Part shown: positions 49,368 through 58,536 of the stretch, piece by piece
Layout: the number at the start of each line of letters is the position of its first letter
Position numbering within the stretch: position 1 is the stretch's first letter
Source: ECT2AJA-044 sp965262845
GTDB lineage: Bacteria > Bacteroidota > Bacteroidia > Flavobacteriales > ECT2AJA-044
Direction of reading: 5' to 3'
Length of the DNA stretch: 64,000 bases
Assembly: GCA_965262845.1 (NCBI GenBank)
Contig: CBDHFX010000002.1
Span: 930,001-994,000 of the forward strand
Notes under the pieces: generated by a model
Seen by the model: the letters and a program-made list of their open reading frames with translations, nothing else
The model's database searches: none
Told to the model about the DNA's origin: nothing
Position numbers and translations under genes: made by a program

Positions 49368-51732
49368 AAGTGAGCACCTCGTAGGGAATGGTTTCTTCCG
49401 CGGCCGCCAGTTTCTGCAACTGTGCCACCGTTTCAAAAATCACGATCTCATCGCCTTCCTCTACCGGCCAATCACCGATCTCCAGCATGCACATATCCAT
49501 ACAAATGTGCCCTGCGATCGGCAAGGCATGCCCCTTCCAGTACAGTTGCCCCACCCCATTACCCAGCTTTCTTGGGAGCCCGTCCGCATAACCCAGTGAC
49601 ACGGTGGCTATGCGCATATTCTTCCGGGCACGAAACGATCGGCCGTATCCGACTGTTTCCCCGGCTTTGATCTCCTTCACCTGGGCCACTTCGCTCACCC
49701 AGCGTCCGACCAGCTGCAAGTGGCTTTGTTCGCTGGCATCACTGGAAATGCCGTAGAGGCCTATCCCTAATCGCACCAGGTCGAACTGTGCCTCGGGATA
49801 GTGTGTGATGCCGGAGGAGTTGAGTACATGCCGCAGGATGGGGTAACCGAGCGCCGTTTCCAATCGCGCCGTGAGGCGCCTGAACTTTTCGATCTGCCCA
49901 AGCGTGAACGACCTTTCGGTCGGATCATCAGCGGCAGCCAGGTGCGTGAAGACAGCTTTCACACGCACCGAAGTGGTGGAGCGGATAACGGCAATGGCCT
50001 CGTCAAGGTCCGATCCTGCCAAGCCGAGCCGATTCATGCCTGTTTCGAGCTTGAGTTGCACAGGGTAGCTCCGGGCACCCAGCATTTCGGCCTGCAGTAC
50101 GAACCGCCGGAGATGGTTGATGGAATAGAGTTCGGGTTCGAGCTCGTTCCGAATGATCATCTCGAAGTTGCGTTGCCCGGAATTCAGTACGAGGATGGGT
50201 AGTTCAATGCCTCGGTTGCGCAGGTGCACCCCCTCGTCCGGGTAGGCCACGGTGAGATAAGTGATCCGGTGAAAGCGCAGCGCGTTGGCAATCTCATAGC
50301 TACCGGTACCATAGCTGAAAGCCTTGACCATGGCCATTATTTGCGTATCTTTTTTAATGCGCTGCCGAAAGTAGCGCAGATTGTGGATAAGGGCCGTCAT
50401 GCGGATCTCCAGCACGGTTGGATGCTCGCGGAGGGCCAGTTGCCGGGCAACGCGCTCAAGCGCGAAACGGCGGGCACCTTTCAGCAATATGGCCTCGTCG
50501 TTGAAGGAGAACCTGTGCAATTGCGAAAGCAGCTCGTCGGTTGATCCGAACCAATGTACCAAACCCGTAAGCTGTCCGGCATAGCGTTTCCAATTCGGCC
50601 CGATAAGCAGGAGTTGATGCACCCTGAATGCTTTGAGGCGTTCAACCACGCGCTCGTACACGCCCTGGTCATGACTGTTTTCGACCAGATCAGTCAAAAT
50701 AATGCTCTTGTGTTCGTTCTGATGCTGTTCCGCCAGGTAGCTCAGTGCGTTCTCGATCGATTCCCAATCCGAATTGTAGTAGTCGTTGATCAGCGTACTA
50801 CCCTGCCGACCGCGGGTCATTTGCACGCGCATTTCAATTTCGGGCAGGGTGCCCAGCTTTTCCTTTAGCGCCTGCGGCGCGATGCCCAGGGCCATACCGA
50901 TCGCCATGGCATGAGCTGCATCTTCCTGCCGGGCTGCATCCTGATATGGAACCGCATCACGTAGCTCATCGGTCCAGCAGAGATCATTTCCTTCATCGGT
51001 GCCCCAGGTAAGGAGTTGGGGCTTTTCCTTCCAGGGGTATGATTTGATCCCGGCCGCGATGAGTTCATTGTCGGCATGATAGATAAGTAAGGAACAGCCA
51101 TCAAACAAGCTCAGCTTCTCGTGGAGTTTTTCGGATTGTGAACCAAAATGTTCGGCATGTGCCTCTCCGATGTTGGTGATGAGTCCGATCGTAGGCCTCA
51201 GCATCTCCCGGAGCGATTTCATTTCGCCGGGTTTACTGATGCCGGCTTCGAAAACGCCAAACTGATGATCGGGCCGCAGGCCCCAAAGAGAGAGTGCTAC
51301 GCCGATCTGACTGTTATAACTGGCGGGGGTTTTGTGCACTCTGCCAAAGCCCGACAGGAGGGTTGCAGCCCACTCCTTCACAATGGTTTTTCCATTGCTG
51401 CCCGTGATGGCCACGAGCGGACCCGTGAATTGGCAACGGTGGTGGGCAGCCCATTGCTGGAGGGCAGTCAGCGTATCCGGGACCACAATGAACCGGGCGT
51501 TGTTGAACGGAGGATCGGGCAGGGCCCGGACCAGAAAGTTCCGGATGCCCTGATCATAAGCCTCGTTCAGGTAGCGGTGTCCGTCATTTTGTTCGGTCTG
51601 CAGCGCTACAAACAAGGCATTGCGTGAGCGGGTGATGCGGCGCGAGTCGAAATAAAGTCGCCCGATCACTTCTTCCGAAGTACCGTGCAGGGATCCGCCT
51701 GCGATGTCGGCCAGCTGCCGGACTGAATACAT
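49327..51732 (-). CDS. Bifunctional MurF ligase-alanine racemase
   Basis: An 801-residue fusion typical of Bacteroidota. Residues 1-430 are MurF, UDP-MurNAc-tripeptide:D-Ala-D-Ala ligase, with the ATP loop GSNGKTIVKEW, the segment FEAGISKPGEM, TNIGEAHAEHFGS and INDYYNSDWES. Residues about 440-801 are alanine racemase: the PLP-lysine loop IMAMVKAFSYGTG, MNRLGLAGSD, the Tyr region VSLGYADGLPRKLG and HICMDMCMLEIGD. Together they make D-Ala and add D-Ala-D-Ala to the peptidoglycan precursor. The 3' end overlaps the O-antigen ligase gene by 41 bp head-on; the tdk stop shares a base with its start region. Confidence 0.94.
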   Translation of the reverse strand: MYSVRQLADIAGGSLHGTSEEVIGRLYFDSRRITRSRNALFVALQTEQNDGHRYLNEAYDQGIRNFLVRALPDPPFNNARFIVVPDTLTALQQWAAHHRCQFTGPLVAITGSNGKTIVKEWAATLLSGFGRVHKTPASYNSQIGVALSLWGLRPDHQFGVFEAGISKPGEMKSLREMLRPTIGLITNIGEAHAEHFGSQSEKLHEKLSLFDGCSLLIYHADNELIAAGIKSYPWKEKPQLLTWGTDEGNDLCWTDELRDAVPYQDAARQEDAAHAMAIGMALGIAPQALKEKLGTLPEIEMRVQMTRGRQGSTLINDYYNSDWESIENALSYLAEQHQNEHKSIILTDLVENSHDQGVYERVVERLKAFRVHQLLLIGPNWKRYAGQLTGLVHWFGSTDELLSQLHRFSFNDEAILLKGARRFALERVARQLALREHPTVLEIRMTALIHNLRYFRQRIKKDTQIMAMVKAFSYGTGSYEIANALRFHRITYLTVAYPDEGVHLRNRGIELPILVLNSGQRNFEMIIRNELEPELYSINHLRRFVLQAEMLGARSYPVQLKLETGMNRLGLAGSDLDEAIAVIRSTTSVRVKAVFTHLAAADDPTERSFTLGQIEKFRRLTARLETALGYPILRHVLNSSGITHYPEAQFDLVRLGIGLYGISSDASEQSHLQLVGRWVSEVAQVKEIKAGETVGYGRSFRARKNMRIATVSLGYADGLPRKLGNGVGQLYWKGHALPIAGHICMDMCMLEIGDWPVEEGDEIVIFETVAQLQKLAAAEETIPYEVLTSISGRVHRVYLQE

Positions 51733-52319
51733 TATCGGGGCGGTTTTTTCTGCGCTTCCATGAACGCCGAACGGGACAGCGGCTCATATTCATCGCTTTC
51801 GCCAAGCACGATAAGGGCCTCATCGGAGGTCATGCGGTGCGAGTAATGTGCCAGGTTACCTGTTCTGACGCAAATGGCGTGCACCTTCGTTACGTATTCC
51901 GCCGTGGCCATGAGGCAGGGCATCGGCCCGAAGGGCTTCCCCCTGAAATCAAGGTCAAGCCCCGCAACGATCACCCGTTTTCCATCGTTCGCCAGTTGGT
52001 TGCACACATGCACAATTTCGTCGTCGAAGAACTGCGCCTCATCAATTCCCACCACATCTACATTTTGCGCCATGATCAGGATGTTTGCTGCGGCCGGAAC
52101 GGGAGTGCTTTGGATCGTGTTCTGATCATGCGATACCACGGCCGATCCGTCGTAGCGGTCGTCAACTGCCGGCTTAAAGATCTCGACCTGCTGACAGGCA
52201 AATTTCGCACGTTTCAGCCGCCGGATCAACTCCTCGGTTTTGCCGCTGAACATGCATCCGGTGATCACTTCGATCGAACCGTTTTGCCCCGGTCTGTTTA
52301 TGGTGCTTTCCAGGAACAT
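51732..52319 (-). CDS. tdk: Thymidine kinase (type II)
   Basis: A 195-residue type II thymidine kinase of the salvage pathway. P-loop GCMFSGKTEELIRRL, VVGIDEAQFFDDEIV with the catalytic Glu, and GLDLDFRGKPFGPMP are clear. The lasso/zinc part is altered: only one cysteine remains (AICVRTGNLAHYSHRM) where relatives such as human TK1 have a CxxC pair, and the second pair is replaced near YEPLSRSAF. I recall a similar change in other Bacteroidota, so it may be a lineage trait. Its last base is shared with the murF-alr start. Confidence 0.93.
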   Translation of the reverse strand: MFLESTINRPGQNGSIEVITGCMFSGKTEELIRRLKRAKFACQQVEIFKPAVDDRYDGSAVVSHDQNTIQSTPVPAAANILIMAQNVDVVGIDEAQFFDDEIVHVCNQLANDGKRVIVAGLDLDFRGKPFGPMPCLMATAEYVTKVHAICVRTGNLAHYSHRMTSDEALIVLGESDEYEPLSRSAFMEAQKKPPR

Positions 52320-52375
52320 GGACAGTAAAATATAGCATAAAAATATATCTTTAGCGAGAATAAACAGGAATATCT

Positions 52376-52813
52376 ATGGAAGAAAAGGAGCGCCTTGCGG
52401 CGCGATTAGACAAATTAAAGGATCAATGGAATAACAGTTCCACCCCTGAGCTGGTTCATTTGGCTCGCGAGCTATACGAAGGGCTGATCGAGCTGCGATA
52501 TCAGGAATCGAAACCACCTGCCTTGGAGCAGGAAGCACCTGCGGTTCCGACAAAACCACAGGAAGACCCGCCAAAACCGCCCTCCGGAAGAAAGATCATC
52601 GTTGATCTCAATGACCGCTGGGCTTTTGTAAACAAGCTCTTTGGCTGCAATCAGGACGATTTTGATCGGGTGATCGCACAGCTGAATACCATGTCTACCT
52701 TCACTGAGGCGCGTAATTTTATTGAGCATGTGGTGAAGCCCGATTACCACTGGGACGATCAGGAAGAGTTCGAGACCCGGTTCATGGAGTTGATCGAACG
52801 TCATTTTACATAA
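52376..52813 (+). CDS. Conserved Bacteroidota hypothetical protein
   Basis: A 145-residue soluble protein with an N-terminal helical segment, a proline-rich middle (PALEQEAPAVPTKPQEDPP) and a conserved C-terminal half: VDLNDRWAFVNKLFGCNQDDF, RVIAQLNTMSTFTEA and HVVKPDYHWDD. I recognise the pattern from Bacteroidota genomes, where it lies near rsmI and tdk, but no function is known. It ends 2 bp before rsmI. A near-consensus box (TATCTTTA, 52346-52353) lies 22 nt upstream. Confidence 0.8.
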   Translation: MEEKERLAARLDKLKDQWNNSSTPELVHLARELYEGLIELRYQESKPPALEQEAPAVPTKPQEDPPKPPSGRKIIVDLNDRWAFVNKLFGCNQDDFDRVIAQLNTMSTFTEARNFIEHVVKPDYHWDDQEEFETRFMELIERHFT

Positions 52814-52814
52814 G

Positions 52815-53486
52815 ATGGGCCGATTGATCCTGATACCCACCCCTATCGGTAATCTGGCCGATATGACCTTTCGGGCCATAGAAGTATTGAAATCCGTTGA
52901 TCTGATCCTGGCCGAGGATACCCGCCTCTCCGGCAGACTCCTCAAACACTACCAGATCGACACCCCAATGCGTTCATACCACATGCACAATGAGCACAAG
53001 GCAACGGATGCGCTTGTAAGTGAATTGAAAGGGGGGCGAACCTATGGGCTGATCACCGATGCCGGAACCCCAGGTATATCGGACCCCGGATTTTTACTTA
53101 TCCGTGCGGCGGTTGAGGAAGGCATTGAAGTGGAATGTCTGCCGGGCGCCACAGCCATGATCCCGGCTGTGGTTGTGGCTGCACTTCCGAATGATCGGTT
53201 TACCTTTGAGGGATTCCTGCCGGTGAGGAAGGGGCGTCAGACCCGCTTGAAGGAACTCGCAGGGGAACCAAGGACCATGGTCTTTTATGAATCACCACAT
53301 AGGATCCAAAAAACCCTGTCTGATATGTCCGGGTACTTCGGATCGGCCCGCAGGGCCACACTTGTAAGGGAAATAAGCAAAGTGTTCGGGAGCTGTCATC
53401 GCGGAACGTTGGGTTCGCTGTTGGCTGAATTTGAGGCGAACAAACCCAGGGGCGAGTTGGTTTTGGTAGTGGAAGGGAAGCGGTAA
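52815..53486 (+). CDS. rsmI: 16S rRNA 2'-O-methyltransferase RsmI
   Basis: A 223-residue SAM-dependent enzyme methylating the ribose of C1402 in 16S rRNA. It has LILIPTPIGNLADMTFRA, ILAEDTRLSGRLL, SYHMHNEH, LITDAGTPGISDPG and FTFEGFLPVRKGRQ, all diagnostic, and VFYESPHRIQKTL. It is a little shorter than the usual 280 residues because the C-terminal extension is absent. It follows the conserved hypothetical gene by 1 bp, in one operon. Confidence 0.95.
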   Translation: MGRLILIPTPIGNLADMTFRAIEVLKSVDLILAEDTRLSGRLLKHYQIDTPMRSYHMHNEHKATDALVSELKGGRTYGLITDAGTPGISDPGFLLIRAAVEEGIEVECLPGATAMIPAVVVAALPNDRFTFEGFLPVRKGRQTRLKELAGEPRTMVFYESPHRIQKTLSDMSGYFGSARRATLVREISKVFGSCHRGTLGSLLAEFEANKPRGELVLVVEGKR

Positions 53487-53493
53487 AAGCCCC

Positions 53494-53501
53494 TATTTTT
53501 G
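53494..53501 (+). promoter_or_regulatory. -7 box (TATTTTTG) for the DAHP synthase-chorismate mutase gene
   Basis: Exact TAnnTTTG match ending 5 nt before the ATG at 53507, with a second ATG directly following. A leaderless or nearly leaderless message is predicted. Confidence 0.45.
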
Positions 53502-53506
53502 CAGTG

Positions 53507-54610
53507 ATGATGCGTGCGAGCAAACTTCATGTGGACCCGACTGTTGCGCGTCGTGCAGACCGGCCTTTTCTGGTGGCCGGACCCTGTAGTGCCGAGAGTG
53601 AGGAACAGGTGTACCGGACCATCGCCGGGCTGTTGCAAAATACCGGGATCGATGTGATCCGCGCCGGGGTTTGGAAGCCGCGTACGCGTCCGGGATCTTT
53701 TGAAGGGATCGGAACGCCTGCCTTGAAGTGGCTGGAGGAGGCGCAAAAGGAATTCGGGATCCCTCTGGCAACCGAGGTGGCCAATGCAGAACATGTGGAA
53801 TGGGCATTGAAGCACGAGATCGAGTATTTATGGCTGGGAGCCCGAACAACCGTGAACCCCTTTTATGTACAGGAGATTGCCAATGCTTTGCGCGGTACGG
53901 ATCGCAAGGTTTGGGTGAAAAATCCGCTGCACCCCGACATCGGACTGTGGGTGGGGGCGCTGGAACGATTGAATTGCGTCGGAATTACAGACATGGCGGC
54001 AATCCATCGGGGCTTTTTTGCCTATGAGAGCAAGCCTTACCGAAACGAGCCCAAGTGGGAGATGTCGCTCGAAATGCGTCGGTTGGCCCCGGGTATTCCT
54101 ATTTTGTGCGATGCGAGTCATATCGCAGGAACGCCCACCCTGATCGGGGAAGTGAGCCAGACGGCGCTGGACCTGAATATGGACGGTTTGATGATCGAAT
54201 CGCATTGGGATCCGGCCGTAGCCCTCAGCGACGCTCAGCAACAGGTAACGCCCGGGCAATTAGGGAACATCATGAAGGAACTGGTGCTGCGTTCCTCTTC
54301 GTCCGAGGATACCGTGTTCCTGAGTAAGCTAAAACAATTGCGGGAACAGATAGACGGAATTGATGCGGAATTACTTGAGGTTTTGTCGCGCCGCTTAAGG
54401 ATCGTGGAGGAGATCGGCATGTTCAAGAGAGAGAAGAACGTGACTATTTTTCAGCTTGACCGCTGGTTTGAGATCCTCGAGACCCGGAAAGACTGGGGCA
54501 ATGAACATGCCTTGTACCGCGAAATGGTGGAAGAGCTGTTCAAGTTGATCCACAAGCACTCGGTTCGGACCCAGGCTGATATGACTCACCGGGTCAACGA
54601 GGTACGATAG
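53507..54610 (+). CDS. Bifunctional DAHP synthase / chorismate mutase type II
   Basis: A 367-residue fusion. Residues 1-260 are a class II-like KDO8P/DAHP synthase of the AroA-beta type: LVAGPCSAESEEQVYRT, GIDVIRAGVWKPRTRPGSFEG, LATEVANAEHVE, WLGARTTVNPF and CDASHIAGTPTLIGEV. The C-terminal 90 residues are an AroQ-type chorismate mutase (LREQIDGIDAELLEVLSRR, EIGMFKREKNV). It commits erythrose-4-phosphate and PEP to the shikimate route, and the mutase part is often the allosteric sensor for phenylalanine or prephenate in such fusions. ATG at 53507 is used; a GTG at 53504 and an ATG at 53510 are alternatives. Confidence 0.93.
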   Translation: MMRASKLHVDPTVARRADRPFLVAGPCSAESEEQVYRTIAGLLQNTGIDVIRAGVWKPRTRPGSFEGIGTPALKWLEEAQKEFGIPLATEVANAEHVEWALKHEIEYLWLGARTTVNPFYVQEIANALRGTDRKVWVKNPLHPDIGLWVGALERLNCVGITDMAAIHRGFFAYESKPYRNEPKWEMSLEMRRLAPGIPILCDASHIAGTPTLIGEVSQTALDLNMDGLMIESHWDPAVALSDAQQQVTPGQLGNIMKELVLRSSSSEDTVFLSKLKQLREQIDGIDAELLEVLSRRLRIVEEIGMFKREKNVTIFQLDRWFEILETRKDWGNEHALYREMVEELFKLIHKHSVRTQADMTHRVNEVR

Positions 54611-54737
54611 ATCTTACCCCGATCGTGCCTGCTCCGGGTCATCACCCTTTTCTATTTTTACCGCTACTGTTTTAGGAGAAGCCTGGAAGAGATAAATGCC
54701 TGACTTTCAGTAGGTCAATTACACCTTGAAATTTATT

Positions 54738-54768
54738 TTGGGCAGATGCGATAAAAAAACTATATTTG
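54738..54768 (+). promoter_or_regulatory. Bacteroidota promoter TTG-N20-TATATTTG
   Basis: Both elements are exact: TTG at 54738-54740 and TATATTTG at 54761-54768 with 20 nt between. It implies a leader of about 150 nt for the T9SS gene at 54927, by far the longest in the window. Confidence 0.6.
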
Positions 54769-54826
54769 TGCATCATCGCTTATTCACCGCAAGGCGGATA
54801 AACAAACGGACTTAAGGGGGAATATC

Positions 54827-54886
54827 ATGACATATGGGACAGAGGAACCAGAAAATCATGTTCTTCAAATAAATATTCAGGTGTAA
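54827..54886 (+). CDS. Possible 19-residue leader peptide
   Basis: ATG preceded by AAGGGGG at a good spacing, encoding MTYGTEEPENHVLQINIQV, and ending 40 nt before the T9SS gene. The strong ribosome site in a phylum that rarely shows one, and the place inside a long leader, suggest a translated regulatory leader peptide. No peptide family is recognised and chance is possible. Confidence 0.35.
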   Translation: MTYGTEEPENHVLQINIQV

Positions 54887-54926
54887 ATAAAACCTCAGCA
54901 GAGGGTACTTTCTATTTCGACTTACT

Positions 54927-56783
54927 ATGAAACATACATTCTTTTGCTTATCGCTAATGATCGCATTAAGCGGATCTGGTCAGCCTGGTTTGATTTCTGT
55001 TTCACATGATACTGTTTGCTCCGCACAGGTTATTGACGCTTCATTTACAAATTGTTCTCATCAACAGCATAGTCTTTCTTTCAACAACTCCTATGCTGAA
55101 ATAGCCAATTCCACTAAGTATAATTTTGGAGTGAATCAAAATTTCACAATTGAGCTTTGGGTGAACTCAAGCTTTATAGATGTTACCGCAGTTCCCTCTC
55201 ATGGCCAATGGCTATTTGGGAAGGGTGGTAACAGCTGGAACCCTCATTACCAGGTGGGTATTCAAAGAAATTCAGGACTTCCCAGAATTAGCATTTCTGA
55301 CGGTAACAGTAGTACTGTTGTGCAATTTAATGGAACGATGAGTGTTTGCGATGGGCAATGGCATCATGTGGCTTACGTCTTTAACCGAACTAGTGATTCC
55401 ATTCAGATCATCATTGACGGGGTTTTGAATGCAACCGGATCCATTGCAATTGTTGGCAATGCGCAAAATAGTGCACCAGTAGGATTTGGTGCTATCTATT
55501 ATGGCCTGATGGATGATCTACGGGTGTGGAATACTGCAAGGACCGTAGCCCAGGTTGATAGTTTGAGAAATCAGCTTATCAATCCGGCTAATCACCCGGA
55601 TCTGATCGGACATTATGACTTTAATGAAGGTACCGGCAACCTGATCTATGACTGTGCTCCAAATCCAGAGAACGGAATGTTCATTCAATTCCCGACCTGG
55701 TCATCCCAGTCAGCCTTACCGGGAAATTTGACCTTCCCTTTGACGTGGAGCAACGGTAGTGCGGCTGATTCCACACAGTTTCTGCTTACGTCAGATACTA
55801 CTATCTGGGCTCATTCCGGATTTTGTAAATATGAATGTACGGATACGGTAAACCTATACCTGCACGCCCTAACCGTAACATCGGCAATTAGTGCCAGTTG
55901 TTTCGGCACTAACAATGGTACAGCGACAGTTACGGCCAGTGGCGGAAGCTTTCCCTATAGCTACCTGTGGAATACAGGGGACACCACTTCAGCCCTGAGC
56001 AACCTGACAGCCGGACAATACCAGGTAATGGTAACCGATGCCAGCGGTTGCATAGCAAGTATCAATACTACAGTTACACAGAACACGGCCATTTCAGCGA
56101 TCATGGTACAAGATAATGTGGACTGCTTCGGCGGATCAAATGGATGGGCCAGCTTGAATGTAGCGGGTGGAACCCCTCCATACAGCTACCTGTGGAATAC
56201 AGGAAATACCACTTCGGCCCTAACCAACGTGACAGCCGGAACCTATCAGGTAACGGTAACCGATGTCTATGGATGTACTATCGATAACCAGGTCACTATT
56301 ACTGAACCGACTGAATTGGTTGTCATGGTGGACGTTCTTCCCCCTGACACAGCAGTGGCCAACGTAACGGGTGGAAGCCCTCCATACACCTATTTATGGA
56401 TGACGCAACCTCCTCAGACCACGCAAACAGCAACAGGATTGTCACCTGGCAGCTACACGGTTATCGTTAGTGATGGTAATGGCTGCTATGCTTCCTGGGA
56501 TTTCATGATCAGCATGGAGGAGCTGGATCTTGCCCGGTACATTGAGCTGTATCCGAACCCGCCAACAGATGAGGTATTCATTAAGTACAACTTCACCAGC
56601 GAAGTGGATCTGGAAGTAACGGTGGTGAACCACCTGGGTCAGGTGGTGCTAACGATCAGCGAGTCGAATGCGGTGAGTGGTAAACTGCGTTTGGATGTAG
56701 CTGAGTGGGCCGGTGGTATTTACAGCGTGCTGTTCAGCAATGGAAGCCAAAGCAACAGCCGTCAGCTGGTGATCCGAAAATAA
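54927..56783 (+). CDS. Secreted LamG/SprB-repeat protein with T9SS sorting domain
   Basis: A 618-residue exported protein. After the signal peptide comes a LamG/concanavalin domain (about 45-215: SLSFNNSYAEIANSTKYNFG, FTIELWVNSSF, WHHVAYVFNRTSD, GLMDDLRVWNTAR). Then three SprB-type repeats of the form SGGSFPYSYLWNTGDTTSAL, ending AGTYQVTVTDVYGC, as in gliding adhesin SprB, and a T9SS type A sorting domain (ELYPNPPTDEVFIKY onwards). It should be exported by T9SS and displayed at the cell surface, probably binding glycans. It has its own promoter and a long leader. Confidence 0.93.
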   Translation: MKHTFFCLSLMIALSGSGQPGLISVSHDTVCSAQVIDASFTNCSHQQHSLSFNNSYAEIANSTKYNFGVNQNFTIELWVNSSFIDVTAVPSHGQWLFGKGGNSWNPHYQVGIQRNSGLPRISISDGNSSTVVQFNGTMSVCDGQWHHVAYVFNRTSDSIQIIIDGVLNATGSIAIVGNAQNSAPVGFGAIYYGLMDDLRVWNTARTVAQVDSLRNQLINPANHPDLIGHYDFNEGTGNLIYDCAPNPENGMFIQFPTWSSQSALPGNLTFPLTWSNGSAADSTQFLLTSDTTIWAHSGFCKYECTDTVNLYLHALTVTSAISASCFGTNNGTATVTASGGSFPYSYLWNTGDTTSALSNLTAGQYQVMVTDASGCIASINTTVTQNTAISAIMVQDNVDCFGGSNGWASLNVAGGTPPYSYLWNTGNTTSALTNVTAGTYQVTVTDVYGCTIDNQVTITEPTELVVMVDVLPPDTAVANVTGGSPPYTYLWMTQPPQTTQTATGLSPGSYTVIVSDGNGCYASWDFMISMEELDLARYIELYPNPPTDEVFIKYNFTSEVDLEVTVVNHLGQVVLTISESNAVSGKLRLDVAEWAGGIYSVLFSNGSQSNSRQLVIRK

Positions 56784-56824
56784 GGTGCTCTTTCACGATC
56801 GCGAAACCTATCTTCGCCATACCG

Positions 56825-57763
56825 ATGGGCCTCTTTTCCCTCATACTCCTGCTCACACTAACAGCCAACCTCTATGCGCAGGGATCGGACTGGCTTTTTC
56901 TGCTGCCCAGGTGGAACACGGGTGAACAGCGTACCCTGACCATTACCTACGGGCAACGAATTACCCGGAACGATACCTTGTTACAGGAACGAGCCGACAG
57001 CACCTACGATCAGCTGGAAGTCCTCACCGCTACAACCTCGGGTTATACATTGCGCTGGATGGCCGAACGTTTCCGTATGGACCTCTTTACTGACGCGCCC
57101 GAGCTCCAGGGCGTCGTGGATCAGGTACTGGCCCGGGCCAACCGCCTCGAAATGGAGTTTCGGGTGCGCCCCACAGGCCAACTCACCGGCTTGCGCAACT
57201 GGCTCGAAGTGCAGCAGGTATACTTCGCCGTTTTCGATCACGTGGAAACGGCCTTACGGCAAGATGGCATGCAGGTACCGGACCGCGATATCGATCAAAT
57301 GGTGAGCGGGATGAAACAACGCATCGAACAACGCGTGCAAGTGGAGCATACGGCGCTCCACCCCTATCGGACCCTTTTCAACGCATACAATGTGGCCATT
57401 CACCGCGATTCCGTCAAACGGCAGGAAACCGACGTACCGATCGATCTTGCAAGCCGACCAGTCCCGGGAGTGCTGGAAACACGCATCCTGGAACTGACGG
57501 ACAGTATCGCCACCCTGGAGACCACAACAAGGGTGGATCCGGATCAGGCACGCACGGAGATCAACGAATATCTGAAGTTCCGCGAGGCCCTGGGCGAGGA
57601 AGCTTTTGAGCCGTTAGGCTCCGGAGCCTTTTATTTTCGCGAAACCAGCACCTATACCTTCGAGCGCATGACGGGTTGGTGGAAGGAAGTAAGCTTTACA
57701 GCTCATACACAGATCAACGAAACGCACATTGAACAAATCGTGCGTTATCAGTTCGGTAAATAA
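56825..57763 (+). CDS. Exported protein of unknown function
   Basis: A 312-residue protein with a signal peptide MGLFSLILLLTLTANLYAQG. The mature part is mostly alpha/beta with charged helices: WNTGEQRTLTITYGQRITRND, LRWMAERFRMDLFTDAP, and a C-terminal YTFERMTGWWKEVSFTAHT. No family is recognised. An open frame from 56705 overlaps the previous gene; the ATG at 56825 gives a clean signal peptide ending in AQG and is chosen. It precedes a porin-family gene by 37 bp. Confidence 0.75.
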   Translation: MGLFSLILLLTLTANLYAQGSDWLFLLPRWNTGEQRTLTITYGQRITRNDTLLQERADSTYDQLEVLTATTSGYTLRWMAERFRMDLFTDAPELQGVVDQVLARANRLEMEFRVRPTGQLTGLRNWLEVQQVYFAVFDHVETALRQDGMQVPDRDIDQMVSGMKQRIEQRVQVEHTALHPYRTLFNAYNVAIHRDSVKRQETDVPIDLASRPVPGVLETRILELTDSIATLETTTRVDPDQARTEINEYLKFREALGEEAFEPLGSGAFYFRETSTYTFERMTGWWKEVSFTAHTQINETHIEQIVRYQFGK

Positions 57764-57800
57764 GCCGGTTTTGTATCTTGCCACCAAATAAGAACTGACT

Positions 57801-58493
57801 ATGAAGAAACTGCTTCTGCTTGGCTTATTTATAGCATTGGGGTTGGTAACGCAGGCTCAGTTGACCCTGGGAGCCAAGGGAGGATCGGCATTGAGCAATT
57901 GGAAATCAGGCAGCGACACGAGTGAAATCGATATCATCAGTAAATACGGCGGAATTTTTGCGTTCGTTTTGGAGTACCAGTTCATTGACCGGCTTTCGTT
58001 GCGGGTAGAGCCCGGATGGAGCGGCCGGGGAGCAACAATACACGAGGAAGGATCGGAAACGATCAACGGAATTGATTACGAAGGGTATCACAGGGAGGAA
58101 TACAACATCAGCTATTTTGACATCCCCGTTATGGCACAGTTAAACATAGGCGATGCACCGCTGCGCCTGCGCTTTTTACTCGGATATAACTTCAGTTATG
58201 CGCGCGGCGGGGAGGTAGTGGAGATCTTTCGTTTGGATCCACCCGTACAGGGTGTCGCGGATATCCGAAACACGGAGAAGATCAACTTCAACAACCGCAA
58301 CTGGAATACCCACGACAATGCGCTGATCTTCGGGTGTGGACTGAATTTCTTTTTTGGAACGCACGTAGCCCTGCGACTTGACGCCCGCTATTTCGTTGGG
58401 CAAAGCGACCTTTTCCTTGACGATATCCGCGAAGCATACAACCGCACGTGGTTGCTGAACATCGGTCTGGAATATCGGTTCGAATTCTATTAA
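57801..58493 (+). CDS. Porin-family outer-membrane beta-barrel protein
   Basis: A 230-residue outer-membrane protein of the OMP_b-brl_2/PorT-like type. The signal (MKKLLLLGLFIALGLVTQAQ) is followed by LTLGAKGGSALSNW, repeated strand-loop segments (GGIFAFVLEYQFIDRLSLRVEPGW, YFDIPVMAQLNIG, LRFLLGYNFSYARGGE) and a terminal aromatic, YRFEFY. Such barrels are common in Bacteroidota and of unknown transport role. The last strand ends in Tyr rather than Phe. It shares its strand with the gene before it. Confidence 0.88.
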   Translation: MKKLLLLGLFIALGLVTQAQLTLGAKGGSALSNWKSGSDTSEIDIISKYGGIFAFVLEYQFIDRLSLRVEPGWSGRGATIHEEGSETINGIDYEGYHREEYNISYFDIPVMAQLNIGDAPLRLRFLLGYNFSYARGGEVVEIFRLDPPVQGVADIRNTEKINFNNRNWNTHDNALIFGCGLNFFFGTHVALRLDARYFVGQSDLFLDDIREAYNRTWLLNIGLEYRFEFY

Positions 58494-58536
58494 CCGGAAG
58501 TCGCGCACATACTGGTCCACAGGGAATCGCCAGCCA

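Larger units (their letters stand above)
54611..54926. other. 316-bp intergenic region: promoter, leader and small ORF
   Basis: Apart from the features listed (promoter 54738-54768, small ORF 54827-54886) it holds a short CCGC-AAG-GCGG stem at 54787-54797 in the predicted leader. No other gene is seen. Confidence 0.6.
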
